The notes under the pieces are model-generated. The model had not been told where the DNA came from. It was given only the letters and a program-made list of their open reading frames with translations, and ran no database searches. From positions 8,813,201 through 8,877,200 of the forward strand of contig OW203984.1 of NCBI GenBank assembly GCA_934047225.1: a DNA stretch of 64,000 bases, read 5' to 3'. This document shows positions 21,336 to 32,989 of the stretch, in pieces (position 1 is the stretch's first letter; the number at the start of each line of letters is the position of its first letter). The DNA comes from Ypsolopha sequella (lineage: Eukaryota > Arthropoda > Insecta > Lepidoptera > Ypsolophidae). The position numbers and the translations under genes were made by a program.

Positions 21336-22332
21336 AAACTTTTCCGATTTACGCCACTTTCTTTTTCCTTTCCTGGAACTTAATAATGTCAGGGATTGGG
21401 ATAAGAGGGATCATCTAACAGTAATAGCTGCTAATTGAATGTAATTCTATCAGACGTGATTGGGCTATAATCCGATTTAATAGGATCTCTTTGTTTCTAC
21501 TATAGATAATCCGTTACGGTTGTACTTGATGATAAAAACAACACCGTAACTTTTTAACAGTTTTAAAGATGAAAACTGTTGATACTAAGCTAGAATCTAG
21601 TCCAGCGCAATAAAATTCTTCTTTAACTAAAATGTAAGGAATATGCTACTTTTTTCGCGACTTCGGGGTTGGCTTCGTGCTCATGTAAACTAGGAGGGTT
21701 GAAAAACCTTCTGGTATAAACTAGTACCAGTTTTAGTACTACATCGTCCATCTATAGGGCTAAAGTGACAGATAATGAAAATACAAAATACAACGCAACA
21801 TTTCATTTCTCTACAATATGTTTTTTTTTTCATCAAAGAGCCATTAAGCCAAACCCATCTGGCCTCATGTAAATGGCTTTAAAAAGTAAAACTTTGTTGA
21901 AACTCCGAGTTAATTTAACCATATAAAGCCACATTTCACTCGAGGCGAAAAAGTCAGTTTGTCGTAAACAATAAGTATACAGGTTCCTTCAATGTTTAGA
22001 AAATTTTAGATGTCATCGGGACATCGTAGAATTGGGCATATCAATATCTGCCTAGGTACATCATGAATTATATTAAAATTACAGGGGTATTTTCGATTTT
22101 TTATTGGAATACTTTCGATTTCATACTTCATGATTATGATATATTCCCAATTCTATTGGATATATCTAGAAAAAATACTTATCTGAGTGAACTGAAACAC
22201 AATATGACTGATATTGCTGGTTTTTGGATAAAAAAAAATTATGTCATTCTTTTTTTCTTTTAATATTAAGTAGTTTCGGTATTTACTCTTTCAGTTTAAG
22301 AAGTATCTAAGTAATACGGTTTAGGAATAACA
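21336..22332. other. Intergenic stretch, no gene recognised
   Basis: AT-rich, with no strong repeat or coding signal seen on either strand. Confidence 0.3.
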
Positions 22333-23100
22333 AAGTAGATTCTGAAGGCGTTATTTATAAGTTTGAGTGCTGTCACAACTTAATATTTTCCAAAGTAAGG
22401 TTAAACGTCAGTCGCTCGATACAAAGTGCACAACTTAACTTTGTTTTTCTTGATAAGAAGTTAAGAATGAAAATGATATCAGTCTGTGGCAATTCACGCC
22501 AATAGTTCAACGTTAGGTTTATAAATCAACAGCTTGAAATTTTTATCCACAATTAGTTTGTTGAAGTATAGTAACTACGTATAAACTTTGTTTTATAGCA
22601 TTACTGCGACATGTCGCTACTGACTGCAGCATTGTGACGCATGCTGCTTATTTAGCAATAAGTAATTATATTACAGAATATTGTAGAGTTAAACGGAGCA
22701 CTCTATTTTGGCAGTTGACCAACTTAACGTCTGTGTTTCAATCACCACTCCAGACTTCTACACTAAAGACCCTTGACGAATCCTGTTATTTGATTGCGAC
22801 CCATACCAGTCTTACCTGTGAAGATTTTTAAAGTTATAACTGAAGAAGCTTAAAACAGCATTTTAAGCTTGTTTCGACAAAATCGTGACTTTTGCATTTT
22901 AATTAAAACTGTTGATTTATAAACCTAACTTATTCTAAACTATCGGTGTGAATTGCCCCAGACCAATATCTTTTTCACTTTTAACTTCTTTAGAAGAAAA
23001 ACAAAGTTAAGTTGTGTACTTTGTACCAAACGACCGACATTCAACCTTACGGACTATTTTGCAATGAAGAAAATTTAGATTAAAGCCTTTAGAATCTGCT
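22333..23100. mobile_element. Nested MITEs: GGTTAAACG foldback inside the 12118-type MITE
   Basis: The outer ends (AGATTCTGAAGGC..TTTTCCAAAGTAA and CTATTTTGCAATGA..AGAATCTGCT) match the left and right parts of the MITE at 12118-12278. Between them, about 22402-23055, sits a foldback element with ends AAGGTTAAACGTCAGTCGCT and the degenerate complement CGACCGACATTCAACCTTA; its arms extend inward through TAGGTTTATAAATCAACAG. So the foldback inserted into an older MITE. Confidence 0.8.
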
Positions 23101-23640
23101 TTAATCCTAATAAAAATAAAAAATAAATATAAATCTTTCAATGCAAGGGTTTCTTGTTGTGATGGAACCCAAAATTACTTTATTCCATTAACTCTTGTTT
23201 AGCAAATTGAGCTATAAAGTTATTAAAATATAATGGCATCTGTTTAACAAACAAAAGCTATTACTTTTGTGGTAATTACTTTTTAAATTAAGTAATTATA
23301 AAGCTGGTGAAACATACCCAATATGTTGGTACTATCGGAGAGAAAAGGGCTAACCGACTTTTCACTTCTACTGCGAAAGTAATAAGAGCGAAAACTGTGT
23401 TAGCTGAACTTGGTAGTTGTTAGCGCTGGAATATCACGCGAAGCCTAATGTAGTGTAATGAAGGTAATTTTTTTTTATAAAACCACTATCATATTTTATT
23501 TACAGATTTTAGAATTTATCTTATAGTGAAATGTAAAATTACTTTTTTTTTCTTAAATAATTTGCAATTATACAATGTTTGTTCAAATATTGTTGAAATT
23601 ATATAGTCAATTGTATTTTGGCAAGCGAATGAGAAACTGT
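23101..23640. other. Intergenic stretch, no gene recognised
   Basis: AT-rich; nothing supported beyond homopolymer runs. Confidence 0.3.
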
Positions 23641-23846
23641 GATTATCAGGGATCGGATAATCGGATGGATATACACTAAAAGTTGGAAAAATCCTTGAAA
23701 AAGTTTGTAGGTGTGGAGTTGGATTCTTAAAATATTATTTATTTTGATAGTGAAAATTACGGAAATTACGGCATTGCTTAAAACGTTGCGATGATGTACC
23801 TAATACTTAATAGATGTTACCGTTAATTTATATTATTTAGAAATTA

Positions 23847-23987
23847 TATACAATTCCTAGGAAATTTATAAAATGCCAAGCTGATATACCTATTCGTTTA
23901 TTTAATTTTGATCGGTCTTCTGTTTTGCCTTTTGCTCTGTTCGGCCTTAATAAGCTTGGCATTTTATAAATTTCCTAGGTATTGTAT
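23847..23987. mobile_element. Small hairpin MITE
   Basis: The ends ATACAATTCCTAGGAAATTT and AAATTTCCTAGGTATTGTAT are near-perfect complements, and the match continues through ATAAAATGCCAAGCT, giving arms of about 35 bp round a 65-bp loop. Confidence 0.8.
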
Positions 23988-24042
23988 TAAATTCCATTTT
24001 TTTCCATTTTATTCATTTATTTTTTTAGATTGCCGGTAACAT

Positions 24043-24455
24043 ATGAAAGGTAAGCGGGAAGAGGGATCATAGTCAACAGAAGGTAAATTTGAAATAAGTA
24101 GAAAAAACTTGCTTAGGTTATTATTTTAGAACTCTGCTTAGTGGGCTTATTGTAATCACAGGTAATTATTGTAATAACAGTTTTTTTTTCTCAAAAGCAA
24201 ACTTTACTATCAGCCCATAGCCCCCATATTCACAGTTAAAATTAAAAAAAAAAAGTAAAACCTTTTTTTTAAGTTAGGTTTTTAAGCTTCTTGAGTCCGG
24301 TTTATTTTTAAAAGCGATATTCTGCGGACTGTGTTATTTTTTTCAAGTTTTTGTTTTCGCTCAATCATTGTTATCGAGACATTTTAGTAGATGGCACTAT
24401 TTACTCAATTTTTAGAAAAAACTAACAATGATCTTTCTTCCCGCTTACCCTTCAT
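24043..24455 (+). mobile_element. AAGCGGGAAG element, copy 2, with both ends
   Basis: The left end ATGAAAGGTAAGCGGGAAGA and the right end TCTTCCCGCTTACCCTTCAT form an inverted repeat with one mismatch. The left 190 bases nearly equal 16642-16835. It lacks the palindromic MITE found in copy 1. It has no coding capacity; a non-autonomous DNA transposon is likely. Confidence 0.8.
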
Positions 24456-24949
24456 ATCTATCAAGTATTACTAACATTATTGTAACGTTTTAACTAATTC
24501 CGTAATTCCGGGATTTTTACTATCAAAATAATATTATAAGAAGCCGTCTCCACACCTACAAACTTTTTCAGTTTTTCCAACTTTAGGTATATATCGATCC
24601 GAATATCCTATCCCTGGTGATTATGTAATAAAACTTGAAGGCACTCATTATAAAGTATAATATTTTTTTCAACTACCAACGAATTTATTAGCCAAAACTG
24701 AGTTTTTCTTGAAGCTTCGACAAAAGCCATAGAGAAAAGTTTCATCAGTTCAGTGAACCTCACAACTCACAAGCATAAAATTGTAACTTATAAAATCACA
24801 CTTTTCAGAATCAACAGTTTTATGCTAAAAATTATGTAAAAGTTTTATGTAAAATGATTTTGGGAAGGTTATCAAATACAAACAACACAGTAATATTGTA
24901 TAGTAGCATGGAGTCCAGTTAAGGGGCAGGTAGGCGCCAACAACCTGGA

Positions 24950-25885
24950 GTCGACCTGTTTCGGTACAAATATCAATGAAACTATATTGAAATGACGTTC
25001 ATATCACCGCGCATTGCATTACGACGTCTCTGGGTCTCTGGATAGCGTGAAATAGGAGAAAATAATACTTTTCACATGGACGCCATGGACGCCAAGGACG
25101 AAAAAAAAATATTTTATTGCAAGAACAAATATTTTGCGAAATAAAAGCAATTATTTATTGAATATTGCAGTATTTTAGTGCAAAAAACATACAAATACCA
25201 TCAGCGGTTTCAAAGAAATAACAAATTTTACTTAATATTAGTCTTAAAAACAGTTTGACTATGAACAATATTTTCATACTCTTCTTTTAAAGCAAGAATA
25301 ATTTTGAAAAATATTTTTTATTCTGGTACTTTAAATAACACTATATATATTTTTATTATAGTTTTTAAAAAGATGTAGACGAGGTGAAAGGTCTGGATCA
25401 TAGCAGATGAAAATCTGTAGCCTCTGTTTACCCCTCTGGGAGACAGGTGTGAGTGTATGTATGTATATAATATATGTATCATTTTTAAACATCTCATTTA
25501 AGAGAAATATCCTTGCCAATGACTCTATTTTAAGTTAATTCTCTTAAACGGTACGCTTAAAATTTATAAAAAAAAATATTTTTTGTACTATAAGGAACAA
25601 CTTAATTTCAGAAAATTATTTTTGCGTATTTTTAGAATAAAATTTGTTATTACTTTGAAACCGCCAATGGTATTTGTATGGTTCTTGCACTCAAATACAA
25701 GGAAACTACTGCTTAGAAAAATAATTTATGGAATTTTTTTCCGTCCATCACGTCCATGTGAAAAGTATTATTTTCTCGCAATTATATTTTTGCGCCATCC
25801 TGAGACCCAGCGACGTCGTATGGTAATACGCGGTGATATGAACGTTATTTAATATAGTTTCTGTCGATATTTGTAACGACACCGT
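24950..25885. mobile_element. Foldback element (GTGAAAAGTATTATTTTC family), both arms
   Basis: The left arm (about 24960-25250) and right arm (about 25610-25875) are complementary. Landmarks are ATTGAAATGACGTTCATATC against GATATGAACGTTATTTAATA, GAAAATAATACTTTTCACAT against its complement, and AAATACCATCAGCGGTTTCA against its complement. Single-arm relatives lie at 28071-28240, 48105-48285 and 55540-55745. The spacer shows no gene. Confidence 0.8.
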
Positions 25886-26269
25886 TAGCGGCTACCTGCC
25901 TCTTAAATGCCTTTTAAGGTATACATAGCTTAAATACTATGAATTATTGCGATCAAATACCTATTGAGTAGTGAGAACATTTTAGAAAGAATGAAAATAA
26001 TGCTCTCAAATTCTGAATGTAAAGTGAGTCCACATTGCAGTTTAGTATCCAGTTTTCTGTATCACGTACTCGCTATAGCATAGCTTCCAGTGAACTTCGA
26101 CTGAGGCACGTTGCGAATTAATTGAATGTAAAATGTGTGCTTGAATAGCGCTGCGCTAGATCCCTTGCTCGGATCGCGCTGTTCTAATTCAATTCTTAAC
26201 AAAAGTTTCTGAATGCATTTATTATGTTCATTTCATGCAACATTAACTCAGAAAATTTTAAATGAGAGA
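25886..26269. other. Intergenic stretch, no gene recognised
   Basis: Nothing supported. A weak inverted match (GCGCTGCGCTAGATCCC..GCGATCCGAGC-type) near 26150 was noted but is short. Confidence 0.25.
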
Positions 26270-27076
26270 TGTAAAGAACCTTTGAGAACCTGGACTCGTG
26301 CTGGAGGCTCGGTTGGTGATCGGGAGCGGTGTTGTATGACACGTCTGATGAAATTTGAAAAGGTTTCTTTTTGTTCCTATACTAGGATTTGTATTTAAAC
26401 TGGTTAGTGTGAATGGGAGCAGCATTTTTTTTTAAATTTGATTTCAAAAACGTGTTTATTGAACCTTGTTCCTGGTCGCTGGCCGGGTCTCCGGTATGGT
26501 CGGTTGATTAGATTTCACCTTGTATTAGTGGCGTGCACAGAACTTTTTGCTGGAAAAGCAAGCAATTTATATATATATTTATTTATTTATTTATTTATTA
26601 ATACACATGAATACATTACAGACACAAGTCCAATGCGTATACATGGAAAACAGAAACAAATTTTAATACACTAAAAATCAAAATATACATACACTTAGAA
26701 TAAAAATATGGTTACTGCTCCAAGTATAGGAAATTTTCACTCTAGGGTAGACATTGTCTACCCTGGCGTCATACAAAGTTTTTTTTTTCAACGTGATATT
26801 TAAATTTTTTCATATTTTTTTATGTTTTTTTTGGCCAATTGTTTGCTTTTCCAGCAAAAAGTTCTGTGCACGCCACTACCTTGTATAATTATTAATTTTA
26901 CTTATCATTTGATCGTATATATAATTATATATTGCTACATAAATTTAAATCAACCTTTAATTTAGTTCACGTACGTTTATTATTTTTTTTAATATATTTC
27001 TATAAGATTAAATTTGACTCGTAAAATAAAAGTGTATATCTGTACCGACTTCACAAAATAAACTATTTGAATTTGA
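26270..27076 (+). repeat. LINE-like 3' end, copy 1, split by a hAT MITE
   Basis: Segments CTGGAGGCTCGGTTGGTGAT, GGCCGGGTCTCCGGTATGG and, after the MITE, TGTATAATTATTAATTTTAC to AATAAACTATTTGAATTTGA are shared, in inverted orientation, with 57787-58385. The distal end is an (ATTTGA)n-type tail next to AATAAA, as in non-LTR retrotransposon 3' ends. No reverse transcriptase frame remains. About 120 bp near 26320-26440 are extra compared with the other copy. Confidence 0.65.
26526..26878. mobile_element. Non-autonomous hAT-like MITE, 353 bp
   Basis: The left end TAGTGGCGTGCACAGAACTT is the exact complement of the right end, and the perfect match continues through TTTGCTGGAAAAGCAA (about 36 bases). 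CCTTGTAT is duplicated on both sides (26518-26525 and 26879-26886). An 8-bp duplication and a TAGTGGCGTG-type end are hallmarks of hAT elements. The interrupted host repeat reads on across the site, and the unsplit copy at 58 kb confirms the empty site. No transposase; internal (ATTT)n. Confidence 0.9.
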
Positions 27077-28070
27077 GAAACTGCCTTCAGCACATTTTTC
27101 GGACTGGATTCAAAAATATGGTTCTAGCTTGTGTTTTTGTTAGCTTAAAACCTATAGTAATAGTGCGGGCCCGGAAAGTAAGGAATTCCCATAGCTTAAT
27201 TTCTAAAAGTTTACTTTTCATTTTTTTTTCGAAGATTATACGCCATTTTACGAGATAGTTTTCATTATTTTGGTATATAAATTAATCATTATCTTTTTAA
27301 GATTTTTTTATGAATTGTCCGATATGACGTCACTTGAGAATTTTAGACATTATATTATGGATTGTGATGGGTGATTGCTTATAAAAAATAGTGGTCTGTC
27401 TCTGTCTGTCTACTCATCTGTCATCCATCTGTCAAATCAGTCGGAAGCAAATTATTATTAATTTATCTTGATAGCAAAGGACACATTTCTAATCAGCCAT
27501 TTCTCAAGTGACGTCACACGAAAGAAAATGAAAGCTTTTTCGTAAAAATATTCATCATCGTGAGGTTTTTTTAGACCACAAGTTCTAAAATACGGCTTAT
27601 TACAACTAAATCTCGAAATGGTTTTTGAATTAATTATTAAAAATGCTTTTCAATTTTAAAGTTCTAAACAAGAAAAACAAAGTTATGTTATGCACTTTGC
27701 GCTAAGCTACTGTCGTTTAACCTTAAGGGGCTTCAGAAGCTAAACTGTGTTTACAGATGTTTTTAAATTGGTTTAAACTTTCTATATGAATATTACAAAA
27801 CTTTGAAAAAATATATCACACATATTGACCCATGTCCCGTAATTGTGATGTTTTAAAATCTTAAAAGCTTTAACCTACAACGAGAAAATAAATACCTATA
27901 ATACCTTATCCTAAATACCTTTCAAATGCTTTAAAAAACTGATAAATAGTTCAAACTTTTTAAATTCAAAAGAGACAAGGTTAAAACTTATACACACACA
28001 CGAGCAATACAAAAATCTAACACAATGATGTATAAAACTTTTAAATATCAAACTTAACACATGTGAAAAG
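27077..28070. other. Non-coding with TGACGTCA inverted pair and repeat ends
   Basis: Around 27312-27516 TGACGTCAC occurs twice as an inverted pair (ATGACGTCACTTGAGA and TTCTCAAGTGACGTCAC), bracketing a GTCTGTCT-rich stretch: a decayed foldback element. A right-end fragment of the GGTTAAACG family lies at about 27655-27730. No gene. Confidence 0.45.
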
Positions 28071-28240
28071 CATTATTTTCTTTATTTTGCGCTACCCGGC
28101 GACACAGCGATCGTCGTAACAGCCACTTTGCAATGCACTCTGACATGAACGTTATTTCTATTATGTTATTGTCGATATTTGTACAGGCATATTTCGAGAT
28201 GCTAATTTAGCTTACTGAAGCCTCTTAAGGGACGCCCGTC
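28071..28240 (+). repeat. GTGAAAAGTATTATTTTC family, single arm
   Basis: Shares GTGAAAAGCATTATTTTCTT, TTTTGCGCTA and GACATGAACGTTATTTCTAT with the right arm of 24950-25885 and with 55540-55745. Confidence 0.65.
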
Positions 28241-28344
28241 ATCGATTTTGGAGGAAGTAAAAATTGCGTTTAAATCTTTTTAAATAATTACTTGCCTTCG
28301 TCGGAAATCAAATAAAAATTATTTGCATAAAAAAATTGTTGCTT

Positions 28345-28720
28345 GAGGTTAAACATCAGACGTTCGGTACAAAGTGCACAACTTAACTTTGCTTTCATTA
28401 AAAGTGAAAAAGATATTCGTCTGTGGCAATTCAAGCCAAAAAATTAGTATAAGTTAGGTATACAAATTGACAGTTTAAAATAAAATGCACAATTAGTCAC
28501 GATTTTATCCAAACAAGCCTAAATGCTTTTTTATGTTTGTTTCGATAAAATCATGGCTAATTTGTACATTAAATTTCAAGCTGTTGATTCACAAACCTAA
28601 CTTATACTGAACTATTGACGTAAATTGACCCAGACTAATATCTTTTTCACTTTCAAATTCTAAACAAGAAAAGTTGTGCACTTTGTACCGAGCGACTGAT
28701 GTTTAGCCTATCTTGCAAAG
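28345..28720. mobile_element. GGTTAAACG-family foldback element
   Basis: The ends GAGGTTAAACATCAGACGTT and CGAGCGACTGATGTTTAGCC are complementary. Inside, AAGTGCACAACTTAACTTTG and its complement, and the ATTAGTCACGATTTTATC region against GATAAAATCATGGCTAATT, extend the hairpin almost to the centre. The same family occurs at 22402-23055, 49833-50768 and, as fragments, at 27655 and 37636. Confidence 0.8.
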
Positions 28721-28797
28721 AAACATCATGCAAATATCGAATCAATGCAAATACCTCATTTTTGTATTTTCATGGAATTCATACATTCGTTTACTTA

Positions 28798-29225
28798 TAA
28801 TAGTAGTTTATGCTACAAAGGCGCAAAGGAATAAATTACGAGGGCGATTTAAAACACGAGCGTAGCGAGTGTTTTAAACGTAACCGAGTAATTTATTGCT
28901 CTTACGCCCGTGTATCATACTACGTTTTTCAATGCATAGTGTGAGGAAATAACACAATTATAATTTTGTGAATTTTAAATTGTAATTGGCTCAAAAGGAC
29001 TGTATCCAAAGCCGTTAAACAGTGGAAAAAAAAGTATGACATTTATGGTACACAGGAAAGGCTGCAGGTTAGCCAACCATTGTAAATAAATAAAAAAAAA
29101 ATAATAATAATAAAGCCACAAATTATAGAGGGATATGAATAAAGCCCTAGGGCAAAATAATCGACTTTCTGTTCGGTTTTGATGCATAAAAAGTGGGCCT
29201 TTACGAGCACTTGCATTGAAAAATT
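28798..29225 (+). repeat. About 400-bp TAGTTTATGCTAC element, copy 2
   Basis: Full-length relative of 12474-12867 with the same order of landmarks, about 30 bases longer because of an extra ATTATAGAGGGATATGAA segment before CCCTAGGGC. Confidence 0.8.
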
Positions 29226-30287
29226 AATAATAACTGTTGTTTTTACACTGAGGGGTTTTACAAAATGATCCTATTTTTGTGATGTTGAATTTTTTACAAA
29301 CAAATAATCCAAGTAGTCGGATAATGAATATACCACTTGGTATGGATTCCGTTGGTAGGGTGTTTTTTTCCGAAAAGCGTATCTAATTTTGCACTTAAGT
29401 ACCATCTCGGTTAAGTAGCTTTTTAGATAAGTTACAACCGAATTCAAAAGAAAATGTACGTAGTACTATAATAATAGGTATTTACATATTACAGAAATTT
29501 TCTTACAGATTCATGAGTCCATAGGTACTGTTATTCAATAGTACATTGTTCACCGAGGGAAGAAAGGGGAAGATTACCAACGAGGGTGTAGTTTGAGGCC
29601 CGAGGCGAAGCCAAGGGCCTCAATACACACGAGTTGGGAATCGCACTTTCTCCCGAGTGATACATAGTGCTTTATACTACACCTGCGAGGAAATAGTATC
29701 ATTTTACTTTTAATCAAGATACAATAAAAGAAACCGACTGACTCGCGTGCGATTGTCACTTTTTTTTTTTTTTTCATTTTCCCACTAAGTGGAAAGGCAA
29801 AGGGATCTTAGCCCATACAGCCATGTTTGACGTTATAGTTTTTTATGTTTATATGCACTATCCTCTTCTGTTGAGGATCATCTGAAAGGTCTGTCCTGTC
29901 TAAGTCACTGTCCTGTCGTTTCCGCTATAATGATAGCCTTGTAACGCAAATACAACAGGGTTCGAAAAAACACACGAAAAGGCACAGCCCGCACTTTTGT
30001 TCCATTGAACAACACACTACACAGGTTACGGCGATTTTAATTCACAATATCCTATCACTATTGTTGATCAAAACACCCAAAATGCAATATTTTTTCAATA
30101 AAACAAAAAAACGACGCCATCACGTCTTCGCGCCTTTTTTCCAACCTTTTATTTCCTTTTTATTTTTTATTATGTGCAGGAAAAGCAAGTGGCCAGTATC
30201 ATTTTTCGAGTTTTATGTACGAGTTCGCAAAATAATACTGGCCACTTGGCCACTTGCTCATTCTTTATGTTATTTAAAAAAAAAAAA
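29226..30287. other. Non-coding with decayed foldback ends
   Basis: TTTATACTACACCTGC near 29670 faces the complement GCAGGTGTAGTATAA at about 30440, suggesting a decayed foldback of about 900 bp. A small hairpin (AAGTGGCCAGTAT..ATACTGGCCACTT) lies at 30187-30250. Long T and A runs are present. No gene. Confidence 0.35.
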
Positions 30288-30374
30288 AGCACGTTAACAA
30301 TGGATTTGCATATACTTTTTCTGCCCGCTCAAGCACGTTAACAATGAATTTTCATACACTTTTGCCGCCCGCAT
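30288..30374 (+). repeat. Two-copy 43-bp direct repeat
   Basis: Both units begin AAGCACGTTAACAATG and end with a GCCCGC, differing at about five positions. Confidence 0.75.
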
Positions 30375-30756
30375 ATTTGTATGACAGTAATGACGTACTT
30401 TCTGCATCGTTTTCAACAAAGAAAGAAGGTACTTTCCGAGCAGGTGTAGTATAATAGTTATTTTCATAATTTGTTTTTTGTTTGAAAATTGATTTCAAGG
30501 TTTTACGTCTACTTATTAAATATTGTTTTTATTGTCAGTTAACATAATAAGATTCGTTATAATTTTTTACAGCTGACACTTTTCATAAATTAAATTAATG
30601 TTGCTGTTAGCTTATTGTTATTCCTAAAAATATGCAAAATTGTTAGTAGTTACTGAAAATTGAGTTTCCTTCAAATTCTCTATAGAAAACGGCAATTTCA
30701 TATTTAATTCTTGGTAATTCGACCTATTCCTTCAAAGGGGTTATACTAGGGATCAT

Positions 30757-31130
30757 CTATCCATCTATCAGCCTAGTTCGTCCACTGCTGGACATAAGCC
30801 TTTCCAGGACTTTGCTACTCCCGGCGGTCATCCTGGAAGAATTGCCCATACTCACACACGCTGGGCAGGCGGGTTGATGAGCGCGGTGCTGGAACCCTCG
30901 CACCAGGGACGCGCTGCCCGTCACCAGTCTGTTCCATTTTTAATTTTCATTATAAGGATATACCGCCATCCATCGGTCCCAGGCATGGTGGGCCTCCTGG
31001 TTTTTTGCCTGTGAGCTGTCCTCTTACTCTCCCCCGAATTACTTCGAGGTGGTCTCCAAGTAAGATGGTGGTACGAGTACCTCCACCGTCGAGCCCGCCA
31101 TCAGTTCTACCACCTGTAACTTATTTCCAA
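30757..31130 (+). repeat. GTCCACTGCTGGACATA repeat, uninterrupted copy
   Basis: From ATCTATCAGCCTAGTTCGTC through TCATCCTGGAAGAATTGCCC, GCATGGTGGGCCTCCTGG and GAATTACTTCGAGGTGGTCT to the end TCTACCACCTGTAACTT. It is the reference for the split copy at 57505-58480 and the inverted copy at 40285-40581. Strongly CpG-bearing; frames are not conserved between copies. Confidence 0.8.
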
Positions 31131-32139
31131 CAACTAATGCCTATTAACTAGGGGTCGAAAATGATAATATTTTTCAAGTAAAACACAAGTTTGTTTTTTA
31201 AAAAAATACAAAATAAAAAAGGTTTTCTTTCCACTTAAGACCTTTTATTCTGAGATTTTGGGAATTCAGGGCACGTATTTTTTATGAATGATCACTCATT
31301 TATCATTGATCAGATTAATATAATAAATAAGTGCTGAAAGAGGAATAGTTATTTTTAAATTATTTATTTTTGGTTATTAGTCTCAAGTTTGAAAAATAAT
31401 ATAAAAACCTTCGTAACTCGGAGACCATTCATTTTCGACACCTAGTTGATAGGACTTAATTCATCTGGAAATGATCTCTTGTATAACCTTCTTCAAGGAA
31501 TAGGTCGAATTACCAAGCATCCTGTATACTACAGTATATAAAATAAATAAGTAAATAAATAGTACTAATACTATTACTCTAAAAGCTTCCGATTTTGTAC
31601 GGAACTTCATCCTGATATTATTTTCACGTTCCATAAGCTAGATCTTTCCGATACAAACACCCCTTTAGTTGACCCTCACTTAGGATCATCCACTAGTCTG
31701 CTTGTCTGCGAGATTGGTATTTGAAAAATATCAATTTGCTAGCCAACGTTCACAGGTTTCACTATGACCAAGCAAATAACGCTTTCAGACTTTATTATCA
31801 AGGCTGTAGCGGCGATAACTAAAGTTCTAACGTATGAACCCTCTTCACTGTCGTTGTACAGTTGGCACCTCCACCAAAACACGTGTCAAAGACCTTATTT
31901 TATCGTACCACGGGCGGAATTGCCTTGATCCATGGGACAGCTTATTTGATACGTTCTTTACGTGAGAAGAGTTTTATAGAGATTCGGAAGTATTTGTGAA
32001 AACAAATTCGGTTGGATGTGTTATCAATTGTGTACTGAATAGCAATGACACCAACCTTTTGCGATATTTAATACTTTGAAAGTTTCTTAAAATGTTTCCA
32101 GTCGGGCATATGCACCTATGAGTTTTGCGTAATTTATGT
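31131..32139. other. Intergenic stretch, no gene recognised
   Basis: AT-rich, no supported features. Confidence 0.3.
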
Positions 32140-32400
32140 GCATATAGTATTTAATATCACCGCTTGCTTAACGGTGAAAGAAAACATCATGAGGAAACCT
32201 GCATGCCCTAAAAAGTGTATATTTGTGCCCGAAGAACGGCGATAGGGCTCACCACCTATCACGTTGGGATGTAATAAACGTCGTTAAAAAGTGGGTGTAC
32301 CGAGTGTGGATTGTGACTTACATTTCACAGTTCACACTCAGAACACTTCTGACACCCCCTCGGGGATTCATGACGTGACGATGTATAAAACAGAAAAAAT
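32140..32400 (+). repeat. SINE body, head missing
   Basis: Contains CCGCTTGCTTAACGGTGAAA, ATGAGGAAACCTGCATGCCC, GTGCCCGAAGAACGGCG, CACGTTGGGATGTAATAA and CACCCCCTCGGGGATTCATG, the same order as in 56803-57075 with an additional 5' segment. No tRNA-like head was found at its 5' side. Confidence 0.65.
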
Positions 32401-32989
32401 ATAACGATGTTCCAAATTTCACAAAAACACGATTTCAGTACTGAACTTTCGGTGCTTGGGTCGAATTACAGTTGCCCAGTTATTCTCATTGTTTAATTTG
32501 TTTTTGGTTCTTCTCTTCGAGACTTAGATCAAAATATTAAACATTAAAAGCAAACCAGTGTTTTTTACCACTTTAATATAGAATTAAATAAATTAATATT
32601 AAAGAGAAATTATTTGTTTTTTATTCAGTTTACAGTATATATTTCTATAAAAACACTTACATACATTTTTCCTCACCGTACAAACGCTGTAGCTTCCTAA
32701 TTAAATAAAAAGGAAATAACAGAAATCTTATGATGGTAATGACATAATTATTTGGACCGGCGACCCTTACTTAACCTTTTGGGACCTGTTCTTGTCGTTT
32801 AATTATTTCCATGATAAATATGTAAGTTGTTGTGTTCTTTAGGGAAATCCATTGCTTTGGCACTCCAAGGAAGCAACTTTGAAAGAGATTTATGCAAGAG
32901 ATAAGTTTAAATATCGATTGAAAAGACAAGTTGAGGTCGATGAAACTGGTTTAAATTTTTTAAATAATTTTATAAAGATGTCAAAAGGG
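32401..32989. other. Intergenic; one uncertain frame
   Basis: A 61-codon plus-strand frame at 32852-33037 (MLWHSKEATLKEIYARDKFK) has a protein-like amino-acid mix, but its 3' part runs into the following tandem repeat. I recognise no family. Confidence 0.2.

Larger units (their letters stand above)
23641..24625. mobile_element. Large inverted repeat enclosing two further elements
   Basis: The left arm (about 23641-23800) with TTTGTAGGTGTGGAG and ATTATTTATTTTGATAGTGA is matched in complement by the right arm (about 24490-24625: TATCAAAATAATATTAT, CTCCACACCTACAAA). Inside are the 23847-23987 hairpin and the 24043-24455 element. This is a foldback element that received later insertions. Confidence 0.75.
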
